Below are positions 38,533 to 47,548 of a DNA stretch of 64,000 bases, piece after piece; position 1 is the first letter of the stretch, and each line of letters opens with the position of its first letter. Position numbers and translations under genes: made by a program. A model generated the notes under the pieces. It made no database searches and was not told the origin of the DNA. It was given only the letters and a program-made list of their open reading frames with translations. The DNA comes from Duganella sp. BuS-21 (GTDB lineage Bacteria; Pseudomonadota; Gammaproteobacteria; Burkholderiales; Burkholderiaceae_D): the NCBI GenBank assembly GCA_041874725.1, contig CP097466.1, positions 3,534,001 to 3,598,000 of the forward strand, read 5' to 3'.

Positions 38533-40630
38533 GCCCACACTGGACAATCGCCACTACGACCAGTTGGTCAGCGAAGGCCGGGCCTTGATTCCCCGGCTGG
38601 CGCCGCGCCTGACCAACCAGAACGCATCGGAACCCGCCATCGCCTTGCTGGAGCTGGGCGCCTGGCTGGCGGAGCAGAATATCTACCGCTTCGACCGCTT
38701 GTCCGATGCGGCTTTGCGCTCCTTCGTGCGGCTGCTCGGCATCGAGCCGCGGCCGCCGACGGTGGCCCAGACGGTGGTGGAAGTGGGCCTGGCCGTGCCG
38801 CAGCCGCTGCTGCTGCCGGCGCGCGTGCAGCTGGGCGATGCGGCCACGCCGGCGCCGACCTTCGAGACCACCACGGCGGCCTATGTGTCGCCGGCCCGGC
38901 TGGTGTCGCTGGCGGCCGACGACATCGCCGTCGATACCGCCAACGCCGCGCTGCAGCCGTTCGCCCCGTTCGGCGTGCGGCCCCGGGCCGGGCACGCGGT
39001 TTACCTGGGCTTCGATGCGCCGTTGGTGGCCGGCGGCCTGGCCGACGCACGCTGGCGCCTGCACATCTGGACGGGCAACTGGCGCGACGACGCCGCCATC
39101 GGCGACGCGCTGCGCGCTGAACAGGCGGTAGCCGCCGCGCCGCCCAATGCCTGTCCGGTGCCGGACTGGCGGCTGCACTACCGCGTCGCCACAGTATGGG
39201 AATATTTTGGCGCGGGTCAGCGCTGGCTTCCGCTGGCCAACGTCGACGATCAAACCCGCGCGCTGACATTGAGCGGCGACGTCGTGTTCGACGCGCCGCC
39301 CCAGCATCTGCCGCGCACGGCCGGCGAGCCTTACCTGATCCGTTGCCGTATCGTGCGCGGCCGCTATGAGGTGCCGCCGGTGTTGCTGCACATCGGCTGG
39401 AACGCGGTGGCGGCCGAGCATGCGGTCAGCGTCGCGGAGAAGTTTGTCGGGCGTTCGCGCGGCCACGCCAGCGCGCAGTTCGACCTCGATTGCGCACCGG
39501 TGGTTGCCGGCAGCGTGTCGCTACGGCTGGATGATGGCGCCGGCAATCTGCAGACCGGGTGGCGCGAGGCTGTCGACTTTGAACAGGCGGGCGCCTTCGA
39601 CCTTCGCTACACGCTGGCGCCGGAACGGGGCTGGTTACAAAGCGGCGACGGCCGCCATGGCGCCATTCTGCCGGCGGGCTACGAGATTCATGCGGCGTTC
39701 CGCAGCGGCGGTGGCGTCGAGGGCAATCTGCCGGCCGGCAGCCTGCTGCGGGCGCCGTCCACCGACCACAACCAGGCCTTGCTGCCCGCGTCCGGCATTC
39801 TGGCGGCGCTGCGCTTCAGCCAGCCGTTTGCGGCCAGCGGCGGCGCGCCGCGCGAGGCCTTGTCCTCCGCGCAGGGGCGCGCCTATGCGCACGCCGGCGC
39901 GGTCGACAAGGCAGTCACACTGGCGGACATCGAACGGCTGGCGCTGGCGACGCCCGGCGTGCCGGTGGCGCGCGTGCGGGCGGTGGCCGGCCTCGATCCG
40001 GTTTTTCCGTGCTATCCGGCCGCCGGCGTGGTCACTGTGATTGCCATACCGTCCGGCGCCGGAGCGGCGCCCATGCCCAGCCGCGCACTGCTCGATGCGG
40101 TCGGGCGCTATCTGCATCCACGCCGCCTGGTCACCTGCGAATTGCAGGTCATCGCGCCGCATTATCGCCGTGTCGCCGTGCGGGCCGTGCTGGTGGCCGA
40201 GGGGGCGGCCAGCGTGGCGCAGACCCAGGCTTTGCTGCGCCTGGCGCGCCAGCGCATCGATGCCTTGTTCCACCCGCTGCACGGCGGCCCTGATGGCAAC
40301 GGCTGGCCTTTCGGCCGCACTGTCTACCGCACCGAGCTGATGGCGCTGCTGACCAGGCTTCCCGGCGTGGCGCAGGTATCCGATGTCGGCCTGATCGCAG
40401 GATGGCCGCTGGCGCAGGGCGAACCTTGCGGTGACGGCTGCGGTGACAGTTTCAGTGGCTGCGCCGGCTGCGGTGGCAGCGACTGCGCAGGCGGCCGCAC
40501 CGGCACTGCAGGCTGCGCCAATATCATCTTATGCGAGCACGAGCTGGTAATGCCTGGCCGGCACCAGTTGCAAGTGCGTTCTCAGCGTCCCAGCAATCTG
40601 ACAAGGAGCGACATCCATGAGTGCCCATGA
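38519..40630 (+). CDS. second baseplate J-type protein with Cys-rich tail (Afp12-like)
   Basis: This 703-residue protein starts LPKPTLDNRHYDQLVSEGRALIPRLAPRLTNQNASEPAIALLELGAWLAEQNIYRFDRL. Its J-like core contains LADIERLALATPGVPVARVRAV and LFHPLHGGPDGNGWPFGRTVY. Close to the C-terminus, residues 637-672 contain seven cysteines among many glycines (CGDGC, GCAGCGG, SDC, GC, LC), an unusual addition suggestive of metal binding or disulfide bonding. It overlaps genes on both sides, by 14 bases each. Confidence 0.83.
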   Translation: MPLPKPTLDNRHYDQLVSEGRALIPRLAPRLTNQNASEPAIALLELGAWLAEQNIYRFDRLSDAALRSFVRLLGIEPRPPTVAQTVVEVGLAVPQPLLLPARVQLGDAATPAPTFETTTAAYVSPARLVSLAADDIAVDTANAALQPFAPFGVRPRAGHAVYLGFDAPLVAGGLADARWRLHIWTGNWRDDAAIGDALRAEQAVAAAPPNACPVPDWRLHYRVATVWEYFGAGQRWLPLANVDDQTRALTLSGDVVFDAPPQHLPRTAGEPYLIRCRIVRGRYEVPPVLLHIGWNAVAAEHAVSVAEKFVGRSRGHASAQFDLDCAPVVAGSVSLRLDDGAGNLQTGWREAVDFEQAGAFDLRYTLAPERGWLQSGDGRHGAILPAGYEIHAAFRSGGGVEGNLPAGSLLRAPSTDHNQALLPASGILAALRFSQPFAASGGAPREALSSAQGRAYAHAGAVDKAVTLADIERLALATPGVPVARVRAVAGLDPVFPCYPAAGVVTVIAIPSGAGAAPMPSRALLDAVGRYLHPRRLVTCELQVIAPHYRRVAVRAVLVAEGAASVAQTQALLRLARQRIDALFHPLHGGPDGNGWPFGRTVYRTELMALLTRLPGVAQVSDVGLIAGWPLAQGEPCGDGCGDSFSGCAGCGGSDCAGGRTGTAGCANIILCEHELVMPGRHQLQVRSQRPSNLTRSDIHECP

Positions 40631-42029
40631 ATCCGACGCGGCGCTGCGCCGCCTGAACTATTTCAACGGTCAACGCCTGGCCGCCGGCGATCTGCGCGCC
40701 GAGCAGGGCTACCACATGGGCATGCGGCGGGTGCTCAATCGTTCGCTGTATTCGCCCGGCATCGTGGTGGGGCTGGAAGTGGTGCCCACCGATCCCGCCT
40801 CCAAGGATCCGCAGGACAAGCATCGCGTGATCGTGCGCCATGGCCTGGCCTTCGACCATCTGGGACGGGAAATTTTCCTGCCGGTGGACGTCAAGGTGCA
40901 AGTAATGGGCGCGCCGCGCAGCGCGCCGGGCGTGGTGTTCGGCAACCTGCTGGTGGTGTCGTACCGCGAAACCCGGCAATTCCCGGCGCAGGGCCAGTGC
41001 GTGAGCGGGGCGCCATACCGTCCCTGCGGCGGCGATCAGCCGTGGGGCGCGCCGACCCGGCTGGTGGCCGACGCCGTGTTCGAGTTCCTCGATTCCTGGC
41101 CCAGCGACGATAGCGGCAAGATAGTCTTGACCCAGGTGGAGCTCGACGACCAGTGCAAGGTGGTGCGCACCTCGCCCGGCGTCAGGCGCTATGCCGTTCC
41201 GGCCAAGCCTCAGACCGTGCGCGCCCTGGCGCTGGAGGGCGAGAAGGATATCGCCGACGGCACCGGCAAGATGCTGCATTTCCATGTCGATGGCGGCTTT
41301 CCTGAGCAGGTATTGCTGTTTCTGCGAGGACGTGTATTCAACCCCTTGTACTACACCGAGGTGGGCGAACATCAGCACGCCATCGCGCTGACCAGCGCGG
41401 CCGGCGGCGGCATCGCCGCGCACAGCCACCAGCTGGACCTGAGCTCGATCAAGCTGCAGGACGCAGGCGAGCACCGCCATGAACTATGGGGTCTGGCGGA
41501 CGACGACCAGGAAGGGGCGTTCGAACTGGGCAGCGTCAACAAGCCGAATGCGAAGCGCCTGACCGGCGAAGACGGCTTCTCAGGCGGTGTCGCCCATGGC
41601 GAGATCAAGCCCGGCGGCAAGCATACGCATACGGTGGACGCCAGCTCGGTCACCGCCACCAAAGAGGCCAATAACGTGCCGCCGCATGCGCACGAGGTCA
41701 GCGGCAACAGCGCCAGGAGCGGCATGCTGCCGGCCATGCGCAGCGGCGCGCCGTACACGTTTGTCGACGACCTGAAGGTGCTGCTCGATGGCAAGGACGT
41801 GACCCAGCAGATCTGCGAACAGCTGCGCGACCGCCCTCAACAGGCAAGCCAGTGGGACCAGCTCGGCGACGGCAGCGCGGGACATGCCTTGTGCAGTCCT
41901 GAAGGCACGGGCGAAATCGATCTGCTGCGCCTGGGCCACGAGATCGGCCTTGGCGCGCACACGCTGGAGTTCCGCATCGGTGCGCCCAAGGCCGGCGGCC
42001 AGCTGCAATACAACCTGTACGTGAGCTGA
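40617..42029 (+). CDS. eCIS decoration/fibre candidate with HxH series
   Basis: This 470-residue protein begins RLNYFNGQRLAAGDLRAEQGYHMGMRRVLNRSLYSPGIVVGLEV, shared in pattern with two later genes of the locus. Its central region contains five HxH motifs at residues 252 (HQH), 269 (HSH), 286 (HRH), 336 (HTH) and 357 (HAH); the first three are exactly 17 residues apart. Such HxH series bind metal along the axis of trimeric phage fibre needles (T4 gp37). A fibre or host-contact role is therefore plausible but not proven. The start overlaps the previous gene's end. Confidence 0.65.
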   Translation: MSAHESDAALRRLNYFNGQRLAAGDLRAEQGYHMGMRRVLNRSLYSPGIVVGLEVVPTDPASKDPQDKHRVIVRHGLAFDHLGREIFLPVDVKVQVMGAPRSAPGVVFGNLLVVSYRETRQFPAQGQCVSGAPYRPCGGDQPWGAPTRLVADAVFEFLDSWPSDDSGKIVLTQVELDDQCKVVRTSPGVRRYAVPAKPQTVRALALEGEKDIADGTGKMLHFHVDGGFPEQVLLFLRGRVFNPLYYTEVGEHQHAIALTSAAGGGIAAHSHQLDLSSIKLQDAGEHRHELWGLADDDQEGAFELGSVNKPNAKRLTGEDGFSGGVAHGEIKPGGKHTHTVDASSVTATKEANNVPPHAHEVSGNSARSGMLPAMRSGAPYTFVDDLKVLLDGKDVTQQICEQLRDRPQQASQWDQLGDGSAGHALCSPEGTGEIDLLRLGHEIGLGAHTLEFRIGAPKAGGQLQYNLYVS

Positions 42030-42030
42030 C

Positions 42031-43347
42031 ATGGAACAAGCGACCGCTCATGCCCTGATGCGCGACCGTGGTCAATGGCGCGGCAGTCTCTCCGGCCTGG
42101 TGGCCGATGCCGATGGTGAGCTGGTGCTGGCAGCGATGCCGGCAGAGCCCGGGCCGCAGGCGCCCAAGACAGCGTCGTCGCCGCAGCAGGAGGGCGCCCT
42201 GTGCCTGGAGCTGCTGCCGGTCGCCCGCGAGAGCTGGCAGTACGACGACACGCTGCTGCCAAGCGGCCAGCTCCTCGCCGGCCCATTCGACGCCGGCGAG
42301 GAGCGGGTTTGGGAGCGCGTGGTCGCCGACGTCACGCTGGCGGCCGGCGGCAGCCTGCTGCTGGAGGTGGCGCTGTCGGCCAGCGACGCGGCGCCGGCTG
42401 CGTCAGACTGGTTCGCGGCGCCGTCGCTGGACGCCTTGCTGCCGGCGGTGGCGGGCAGCGGCCGCTACGCCTGGTTGCGCTGCACGCTCATGCTTAGCCC
42501 ATCCGGCCTGTCGCCGCGTCTGCGGCAGCTGCGGCTGGCGACGGCGGCGGAAGACTATCTCGACTACCTGCCGATGCACTGGCGCCGCAACGATGCCGAC
42601 GGCTTGGTGTCGCGCTGGTTGCGTCTGATCCGGGGCGAGTACAGCCGCATCGAAGACGCGCTGGACGCCATGCCGCAGCTGGCCGACCCGCAATTCAGCA
42701 GCCCGCAGGCGCTGGACTGGCTGGCGCAATGGTTCGGACTGGAATTGCCGCAGATCGCCGACGACTCCGAGCGACGCGCCCTGATCGCCCGCGCGGTGCC
42801 GCTGTTCGCGCGGCGCGGCAGCGCCGACTCCATCGCCGAATTCGTCGAGCTGCACACCGGTGTGCGCCCGCGCATCGTCGAGGCCTGGCACGACCGCCGC
42901 ACCTGGATGCTGGGACGCGGCGCCGGCCTCGGTTTCGACACGCGCCTGCCGGCCTTAGACCCTTACGGCATGGCCGTCGCCAACGCCGTGGCGGGCGAGA
43001 GCGGCCCGCTGGGGACGCACCAGGCCGGCCTGCCCTTGTATGCCGAACAGGCCTACCGCTTCTGCGTCGAACTGGACGCCTACCGCGCCGCCCAACCCGG
43101 CACGCTGGAAGAAATCACCCGCATTGTCGACCGCGAAAAGCCGGCCCACACGGACTACCGCATCCATTTGATCGAGGCCGACATGCGCATCGGCTTCCAG
43201 GCCAGCATCGGCATCGACACCATCATCGGCGCTGCACCGGATTTGCATCTGGACAGCGGCAGCCTGAATCTCGACGCCAACCTGCCGGCGGCGCCGGCCA
43301 ACCGTATCGGCGACGCCACGCTCGACGGCGCATTCCTATTAACCTGA
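42031..43347 (+). CDS. phage tail protein of the P2 gpI-like family
   Basis: This 438-residue protein has a central conserved block: YLDYLPMHWRRNDADGLVSRWLRLIRGEYSRIEDALDAMPQLADPQF, then LDWLAQWFGLELP and LIARAVPLFARRGSADSIAEFVELHTGVRPRIVEAW. This is the tail protein I domain used at the baseplate periphery, where fibres attach. The N-terminal 170 residues are beta-rich and less conserved. It follows the HxH protein by one base and is followed by a related fibre-candidate gene. Confidence 0.82.
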   Translation: MEQATAHALMRDRGQWRGSLSGLVADADGELVLAAMPAEPGPQAPKTASSPQQEGALCLELLPVARESWQYDDTLLPSGQLLAGPFDAGEERVWERVVADVTLAAGGSLLLEVALSASDAAPAASDWFAAPSLDALLPAVAGSGRYAWLRCTLMLSPSGLSPRLRQLRLATAAEDYLDYLPMHWRRNDADGLVSRWLRLIRGEYSRIEDALDAMPQLADPQFSSPQALDWLAQWFGLELPQIADDSERRALIARAVPLFARRGSADSIAEFVELHTGVRPRIVEAWHDRRTWMLGRGAGLGFDTRLPALDPYGMAVANAVAGESGPLGTHQAGLPLYAEQAYRFCVELDAYRAAQPGTLEEITRIVDREKPAHTDYRIHLIEADMRIGFQASIGIDTIIGAAPDLHLDSGSLNLDANLPAAPANRIGDATLDGAFLLT

Positions 43348-43359
43348 AGGAGGCATGCA

Positions 43360-45336
43360 ATGCATTCCCACGATAACGCCGAAGCGCTGCTCGGAGCCCT
43401 GAACGCGGCGCGCCGCAATCGCTACTTCTATGGCAAGCGCATGGATGTCCAGCATTTCCAGATGGAGCAGGATTACGGCAAGCTGAAGCAATGGATGCTC
43501 AACCGGCTGACGCTGGGCATGGGCGTGCTGTGCGGCTTGCAGGTCGGCGTCGAGGAGGGCCGTCTCTACGTCGAACCGGGCGTGGCGATCGACGCGCTGG
43601 GGCGCGAGATCGTGGTGCCGGCGCGCGCCAGCATCGCGCCGGTGCTGCAGGACCATGGCTGCTGCGGCGATGCCGCGCCCGACGGCGAGACGCCGGACGG
43701 CATCTACACGCTATGGCTGTGCTACCACGAATGCCTGACCGATCGCCAGGCCGTGATGGCCTCCACCTGCGGCACCCGCGATGAATGCGCGCCGTCGACC
43801 ATCGTTGAAACCTATAGCCTGAAGTTCGAAGCCGGCGCACCGCCGCTACAAACCGATCCCGACTGGTGCGCCGATCTGTGGCCCAGGCGTCCGCAGCAAG
43901 GCGAGGTCCGCCCGCCGGTGCGCGGCGAGGTCGGCGCAGGGACCGACCTTGGCAGCGCCGGCGGCGTCAAGCCACGCGATCCCGGCGATCTGGAAGACGA
44001 CGTCGCCGAGATGCTGGAAGCGCGGCGCAGCCGTCGCCACATCCTGTGCCGCCTGTTCGAGGAAACCTGCGCGCCGCAGGGCGGCAATCCCTGCGTGCCG
44101 CTGGCACTGGTGATGCTGCGCGGCGGACGCATCCTCAGCGATAGCTGCATCGTGCGTCCCCATGTCTACAGCAATCGCCAATTGCTGGACCTGATCCTGT
44201 GCCTGGCCGAGAAGATCGAAGACTGCTGCGGCAAGAAACCGGCCAAGACGCTGCTGCAAGTGCGCAGCGTGGACTTCCTCAACCGGACGCCGGGCGCCGC
44301 CGAGGTGCTGGTGGGCCGCATGGCCTCGCCGATGGCGATCACCGAGGTCGACATCAACGGCCAGCCGAACGCCATCCGCATCCGTTTCAGCAAGCCCTTG
44401 GCCACTGACCAGCACGCCCCGACCACGCACGCCAACGGCGATCCCGACTATCAGTTGCACAACGTGCAGATCCGCGCCGACGGCCAGCTCGGCGGATTGC
44501 CGTTCGTGCCAGGCCAGCTGACGCTGGAAGCGCCGGACACCATTCGTTTCGACCTGGACCCGGAGTCCCCTTACTGGCGCAGCGGCGGCGGCTGGCAGAA
44601 GGGCAGCTATCGCCTGTTCCTGCGCGGCGACGCGAGCCTGCCCGACCAGCGCCAGGCGCTGGCCGACACCGATGGCACCGCGCTCGACGGCGAAGCGAAG
44701 GCGCCGGCCGGCGGCGTCATCTCGGGCAACGACAGCGCCGGCGGCGATTTCAGCGCCGAGTTCGTGATCACCGGCAAGCAGACAAGCGCGCTGCTGCACG
44801 TCGCCAGCGTCGAGTTCTATGATTACGACGAGGCCGGCGCCGAACGCAAACTGGGCGCCATCAAGTCGCCGCTCAAGCGCACGCCCCTCAAAGGCGGCTT
44901 CCGCTTGCTGCGCATCAAATTCGATCAACCGTTCGCGGCCGAAGGCCCCCATGCGCCGACCACGCCCGCCCCGGAGGAGGCCGGCTACCAGCGCCACAAC
45001 GTGCAACTGCTGGTCAGCGGCGACAGCGCTAGCCAGGCCACGATGGAATACCTGCCCGGCGAGCTGACGGTGGAGGCGCCGGATACGCTGCGCTTCAACG
45101 TCATCGGCGGCAACCGCCTGGTCGACGACAACGGACGCTGGTTCCCGCAGCAGGTCTCGCTGCGGCTGTTCCTGCGCGGCACACCGGTGCCGGACAAGGA
45201 ATGGTTCGAGCTGACCCACGCCGACGGCGCCAGCCTCGACGGCGAGCCGCGCACGCCGTCGGGCGGCGTGATGTCGGGCGATGACAATGCGGGCGGCGAT
45301 TTCAGCGCCGAGATCTTGGTAGCCAATGCGGCTTAA
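43360..45336 (+). CDS. eCIS decoration protein with duplicated C-terminal domain
   Basis: This 658-residue protein has the same head pattern as its neighbours (RNRYFYGKRMDVQHFQMEQDYGKLKQWMLNRLTLGMGVLCGLQVGV, then VAIDALGREIVVP). A cysteine-rich middle follows (DHGCCGD, CSTCGTRDEC-like). Then come two tandem copies of an about 175-residue beta domain, at about 297-473 and 478-656. The copies share HAPTT, HNVQ, LTxEAPDTxRF, RLFLRG and GGVxSGxDxAGGDFSAE. It could be a fibre, collar or baseplate decoration. An AGGAGG ribosome site precedes the ATG. Confidence 0.65.
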   Translation: MHSHDNAEALLGALNAARRNRYFYGKRMDVQHFQMEQDYGKLKQWMLNRLTLGMGVLCGLQVGVEEGRLYVEPGVAIDALGREIVVPARASIAPVLQDHGCCGDAAPDGETPDGIYTLWLCYHECLTDRQAVMASTCGTRDECAPSTIVETYSLKFEAGAPPLQTDPDWCADLWPRRPQQGEVRPPVRGEVGAGTDLGSAGGVKPRDPGDLEDDVAEMLEARRSRRHILCRLFEETCAPQGGNPCVPLALVMLRGGRILSDSCIVRPHVYSNRQLLDLILCLAEKIEDCCGKKPAKTLLQVRSVDFLNRTPGAAEVLVGRMASPMAITEVDINGQPNAIRIRFSKPLATDQHAPTTHANGDPDYQLHNVQIRADGQLGGLPFVPGQLTLEAPDTIRFDLDPESPYWRSGGGWQKGSYRLFLRGDASLPDQRQALADTDGTALDGEAKAPAGGVISGNDSAGGDFSAEFVITGKQTSALLHVASVEFYDYDEAGAERKLGAIKSPLKRTPLKGGFRLLRIKFDQPFAAEGPHAPTTPAPEEAGYQRHNVQLLVSGDSASQATMEYLPGELTVEAPDTLRFNVIGGNRLVDDNGRWFPQQVSLRLFLRGTPVPDKEWFELTHADGASLDGEPRTPSGGVMSGDDNAGGDFSAEILVANAA

Positions 45337-45351
45337 CTTGCGGAGAATGCG

Positions 45352-46158
45352 ATGTCCGACCTATTTGATATGCCCTGTGAATGCGACAGCGAACCGGCCG
45401 AACGGGTGCGCTACTTCCCGCGCCAGCTGCTGAGCGCCGACGACCTGCGCGCGGAACAGGAATACCTGCGTGAAAAGGCGCGCCGCCACAACCGCTATCT
45501 GCACGGCTGGGGTGTGGTGTGCGGCTGCAATGTGGAGGTGGTGGCGGAGGCGACCACGCCGACCGTGCGCGTGTGCCCCGGCTATGTGGTGGCGCCGCAG
45601 GGCGACGATATCCAGATCGACCAGTGCATCACGGTCGACCTGAAGACCGGCGCCCAGGAGCAGCCGTGCTCGGTGCGTTGGCCTTGCCCGCCGGAAGGCG
45701 AGCCACCGCGCCCGCAAAATGGCCGCCTCAAGGCGTACATCGCGGTACGCTACGCGGAGTGTTACACCAGGCCGGTGCGGGTGCATCCCGCCGGCTGCGG
45801 TTGCGACGAGACAGGCTGCGAATACAGCCGCATCCGCGACACCTTCGAGATCAAGGTGCTGTGGAATCTACCGGCATCGCACGAACAGGCGCGTCAGGAC
45901 GATCGGGCCTGGTGCGAAGCGCTGAACGGGGACACGTCGCACCAGTTGCTGCGCGAACACATCTACCCGGTGCCGCCTTGCCCGCCATGCCCATCCGATC
46001 CATGGGTGGTGCTGGCAACGGTGTGGATCAGCAGCGGCGGCAAGCCGACCGGCAGCGACAACCCGACCCCGCTGGTGACGGTGTCATATCTGGACCGGCG
46101 CGTGTTGCTGTCCACCCAGCGGGTCCAGACCGCACAGCTTTGCCTGCCACAGGGTTGA
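45352..46158 (+). CDS. third member of the eCIS YF-head protein family
   Basis: This 268-residue protein has the recurring head RVRYFPRQLLSADDLRAEQEYLREKARRHNRYLHGWGVVCGCNVEVV, then VRVCPGYVVAPQGDDIQID. It is unusually rich in cysteine (CECDSE, CGCN, CGCDETGCEY, CPPCP). It is the last gene of the long eCIS transcript, 15 bases after its larger relative and convergent with the sigma-54 activator. A structural accessory role is inferred from its position and its relatives. Confidence 0.6.
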   Translation: MSDLFDMPCECDSEPAERVRYFPRQLLSADDLRAEQEYLREKARRHNRYLHGWGVVCGCNVEVVAEATTPTVRVCPGYVVAPQGDDIQIDQCITVDLKTGAQEQPCSVRWPCPPEGEPPRPQNGRLKAYIAVRYAECYTRPVRVHPAGCGCDETGCEYSRIRDTFEIKVLWNLPASHEQARQDDRAWCEALNGDTSHQLLREHIYPVPPCPPCPSDPWVVLATVWISSGGKPTGSDNPTPLVTVSYLDRRVLLSTQRVQTAQLCLPQG

Positions 46159-46171
46159 TGCCGGGCCTGCA

Positions 46172-47548
46172 CTATAGTTCGGGCCGGTAGCGCTGCGGCT
46201 CGATCTGGTAGCGCTGGATCAGTGCGAAGAAGGCGCGCCGGTTCTTGCCAGCCGCCTGCGCGGCATGCGTAACGTTGCCGGCGAAGCGCGTCAGCAGCTG
46301 TTCAATGTAGCCGCGTTCGAACTGCTCGATCATGCGCGCCTTGGCGTTGCGGAACGACGCTTCGCCGTCGCCGGCCGGCCCGTCCGCGACGCCGGGCAGG
46401 TCGATGTCCTCGCCGGTCAGCACCGTGCCGGGGGCGGTCACCACCGCGCGTTCAATCACATGCTGCAATTCCCGCACATTGCCCGGCCAGCCGTGCGCCG
46501 CCAGCTTGCGCGCGGCGCCCGGAGAAATGGCGCGCACCGGTTTGTTGAACTTCTTGGCGTAGTGCAGGCAAAAATGGTTGGACAGCGTCGGAATGTCGTC
46601 TTGCCGCTCACGCAGGGCCGGCAGCGTTACGGCCAGTACGTTCAGGCGGAAGAACAGGTCCAGCCGGAACAGGCCACGGCCGGCCAGCTCCTGCAGGTCG
46701 CGGTTGCTGGCGGCGATGACGCGCACGTTGGCGTGCCGCACGGTGTTGGAACCGACCACGCGGAACTCGCCTTCCTGCAGGAACCGTAGCAGCTTCGATT
46801 GGGCCGCCAGCGGCAGGCCGTCTATATCGTCGAGAAACAGGGTGCCGCCTTCGGCCTCCGTCACCAGGCCGTCGCGCCCGGCGTGGGCGGTGGTGTAGGC
46901 GCCGCGCACGTGGCCGAATAGTTCGCTGTCGATCAGTTCGGACGGGACGGCGCCGCAATTGATCGCCACCCATGGATGCATTGCGCGGGGTGACAGATAG
47001 TGGATGGCCTGCGCGCACAGTTCCTTGCCGGTGCCGGTTTCTCCGCCGATCAGCACGCCGGCGTCGCAGGCGGCGAAATGCGGCAGCTTGGCCAGCTCGC
47101 GCCGGAAGGTCGGACTGTTGCCGATGTAGTCGCGCAGACAGGCGTGCAGTGGCGGCCGATCGTCGGCCGCTGCCGGCGGCGCCATACCCAATGCGCGGCG
47201 CAGCCTGGCCAGCAATTCGGCGCGTGCGAACGGGTAGTACACGAAATCGCAGGCGCCGGCGTGCAGCAGTTGGTCGAGCTCGGCTTCGCTGAGGTCGCAA
47301 CTGAGTGCCAGCACCGGACAATATGTCGCAGCGACATGCAGGCGCTGCAACAGGGCCAGATCGTCGAGATAGGTGGCGGCCCCGGTGATCAGGATCAAGG
47401 CGTCGTATCGTTGGGCGGCGAAGGCTAGTGGCGACACGACCACCGACGCCAGGTCAGGCGAGAGCGCTGCCGCGATTTCGTTGGCGAACGCCGCATCGGC
47501 GCCTTGAATGATGGCGCAGCGTAGTTTTGCCGTGAGTATTTTGGACAT
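46172..47548 (-). CDS. sigma-54-dependent activator with degenerate receiver domain
   Basis: This 458-residue protein has three parts. An N-terminal receiver-like domain (1-125) lacks an obvious phospho-acceptor Asp (DALILIT at the expected strand) and has Tyr in place of the switch Lys (DFVYYPFARAELL). The AAA+ domain has GETGTGKE, the GAFTGA-loop variant GAYTTA and GTLFLDDIDGLP, followed by the C-terminal conserved GWPGNVRELQHVIERAV. A Fis-type helix-turn-helix ends it (NVTHAAQAAGKNRRAFFALIQRYQI). It is convergent with the eCIS operon and is the natural candidate to act on the sigma-54 promoter at 21659. The start at 47548 (MSKILTAKLRCAI) is chosen because the domain begins there; a longer form from 47614 is possible. 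Confidence 0.85.
   Translation of the reverse strand: MSKILTAKLRCAIIQGADAAFANEIAAALSPDLASVVVSPLAFAAQRYDALILITGAATYLDDLALLQRLHVAATYCPVLALSCDLSEAELDQLLHAGACDFVYYPFARAELLARLRRALGMAPPAAADDRPPLHACLRDYIGNSPTFRRELAKLPHFAACDAGVLIGGETGTGKELCAQAIHYLSPRAMHPWVAINCGAVPSELIDSELFGHVRGAYTTAHAGRDGLVTEAEGGTLFLDDIDGLPLAAQSKLLRFLQEGEFRVVGSNTVRHANVRVIAASNRDLQELAGRGLFRLDLFFRLNVLAVTLPALRERQDDIPTLSNHFCLHYAKKFNKPVRAISPGAARKLAAHGWPGNVRELQHVIERAVVTAPGTVLTGEDIDLPGVADGPAGDGEASFRNAKARMIEQFERGYIEQLLTRFAGNVTHAAQAAGKNRRAFFALIQRYQIEPQRYRPEL

Noticed and set aside
35791..38547. Long minus-strand open frame opposite the J-type baseplate gene
   Set aside because: His/Arg/Gln-rich shadow typical of high-GC antisense frames; no domain or start signal.
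40617..42029. HxH series as a phosphohydrolase or nuclease active site
   Set aside because: The motifs are regularly spaced in a repetitive beta-rich context and lack accompanying acidic catalytic motifs, which fits a structural metal series better.
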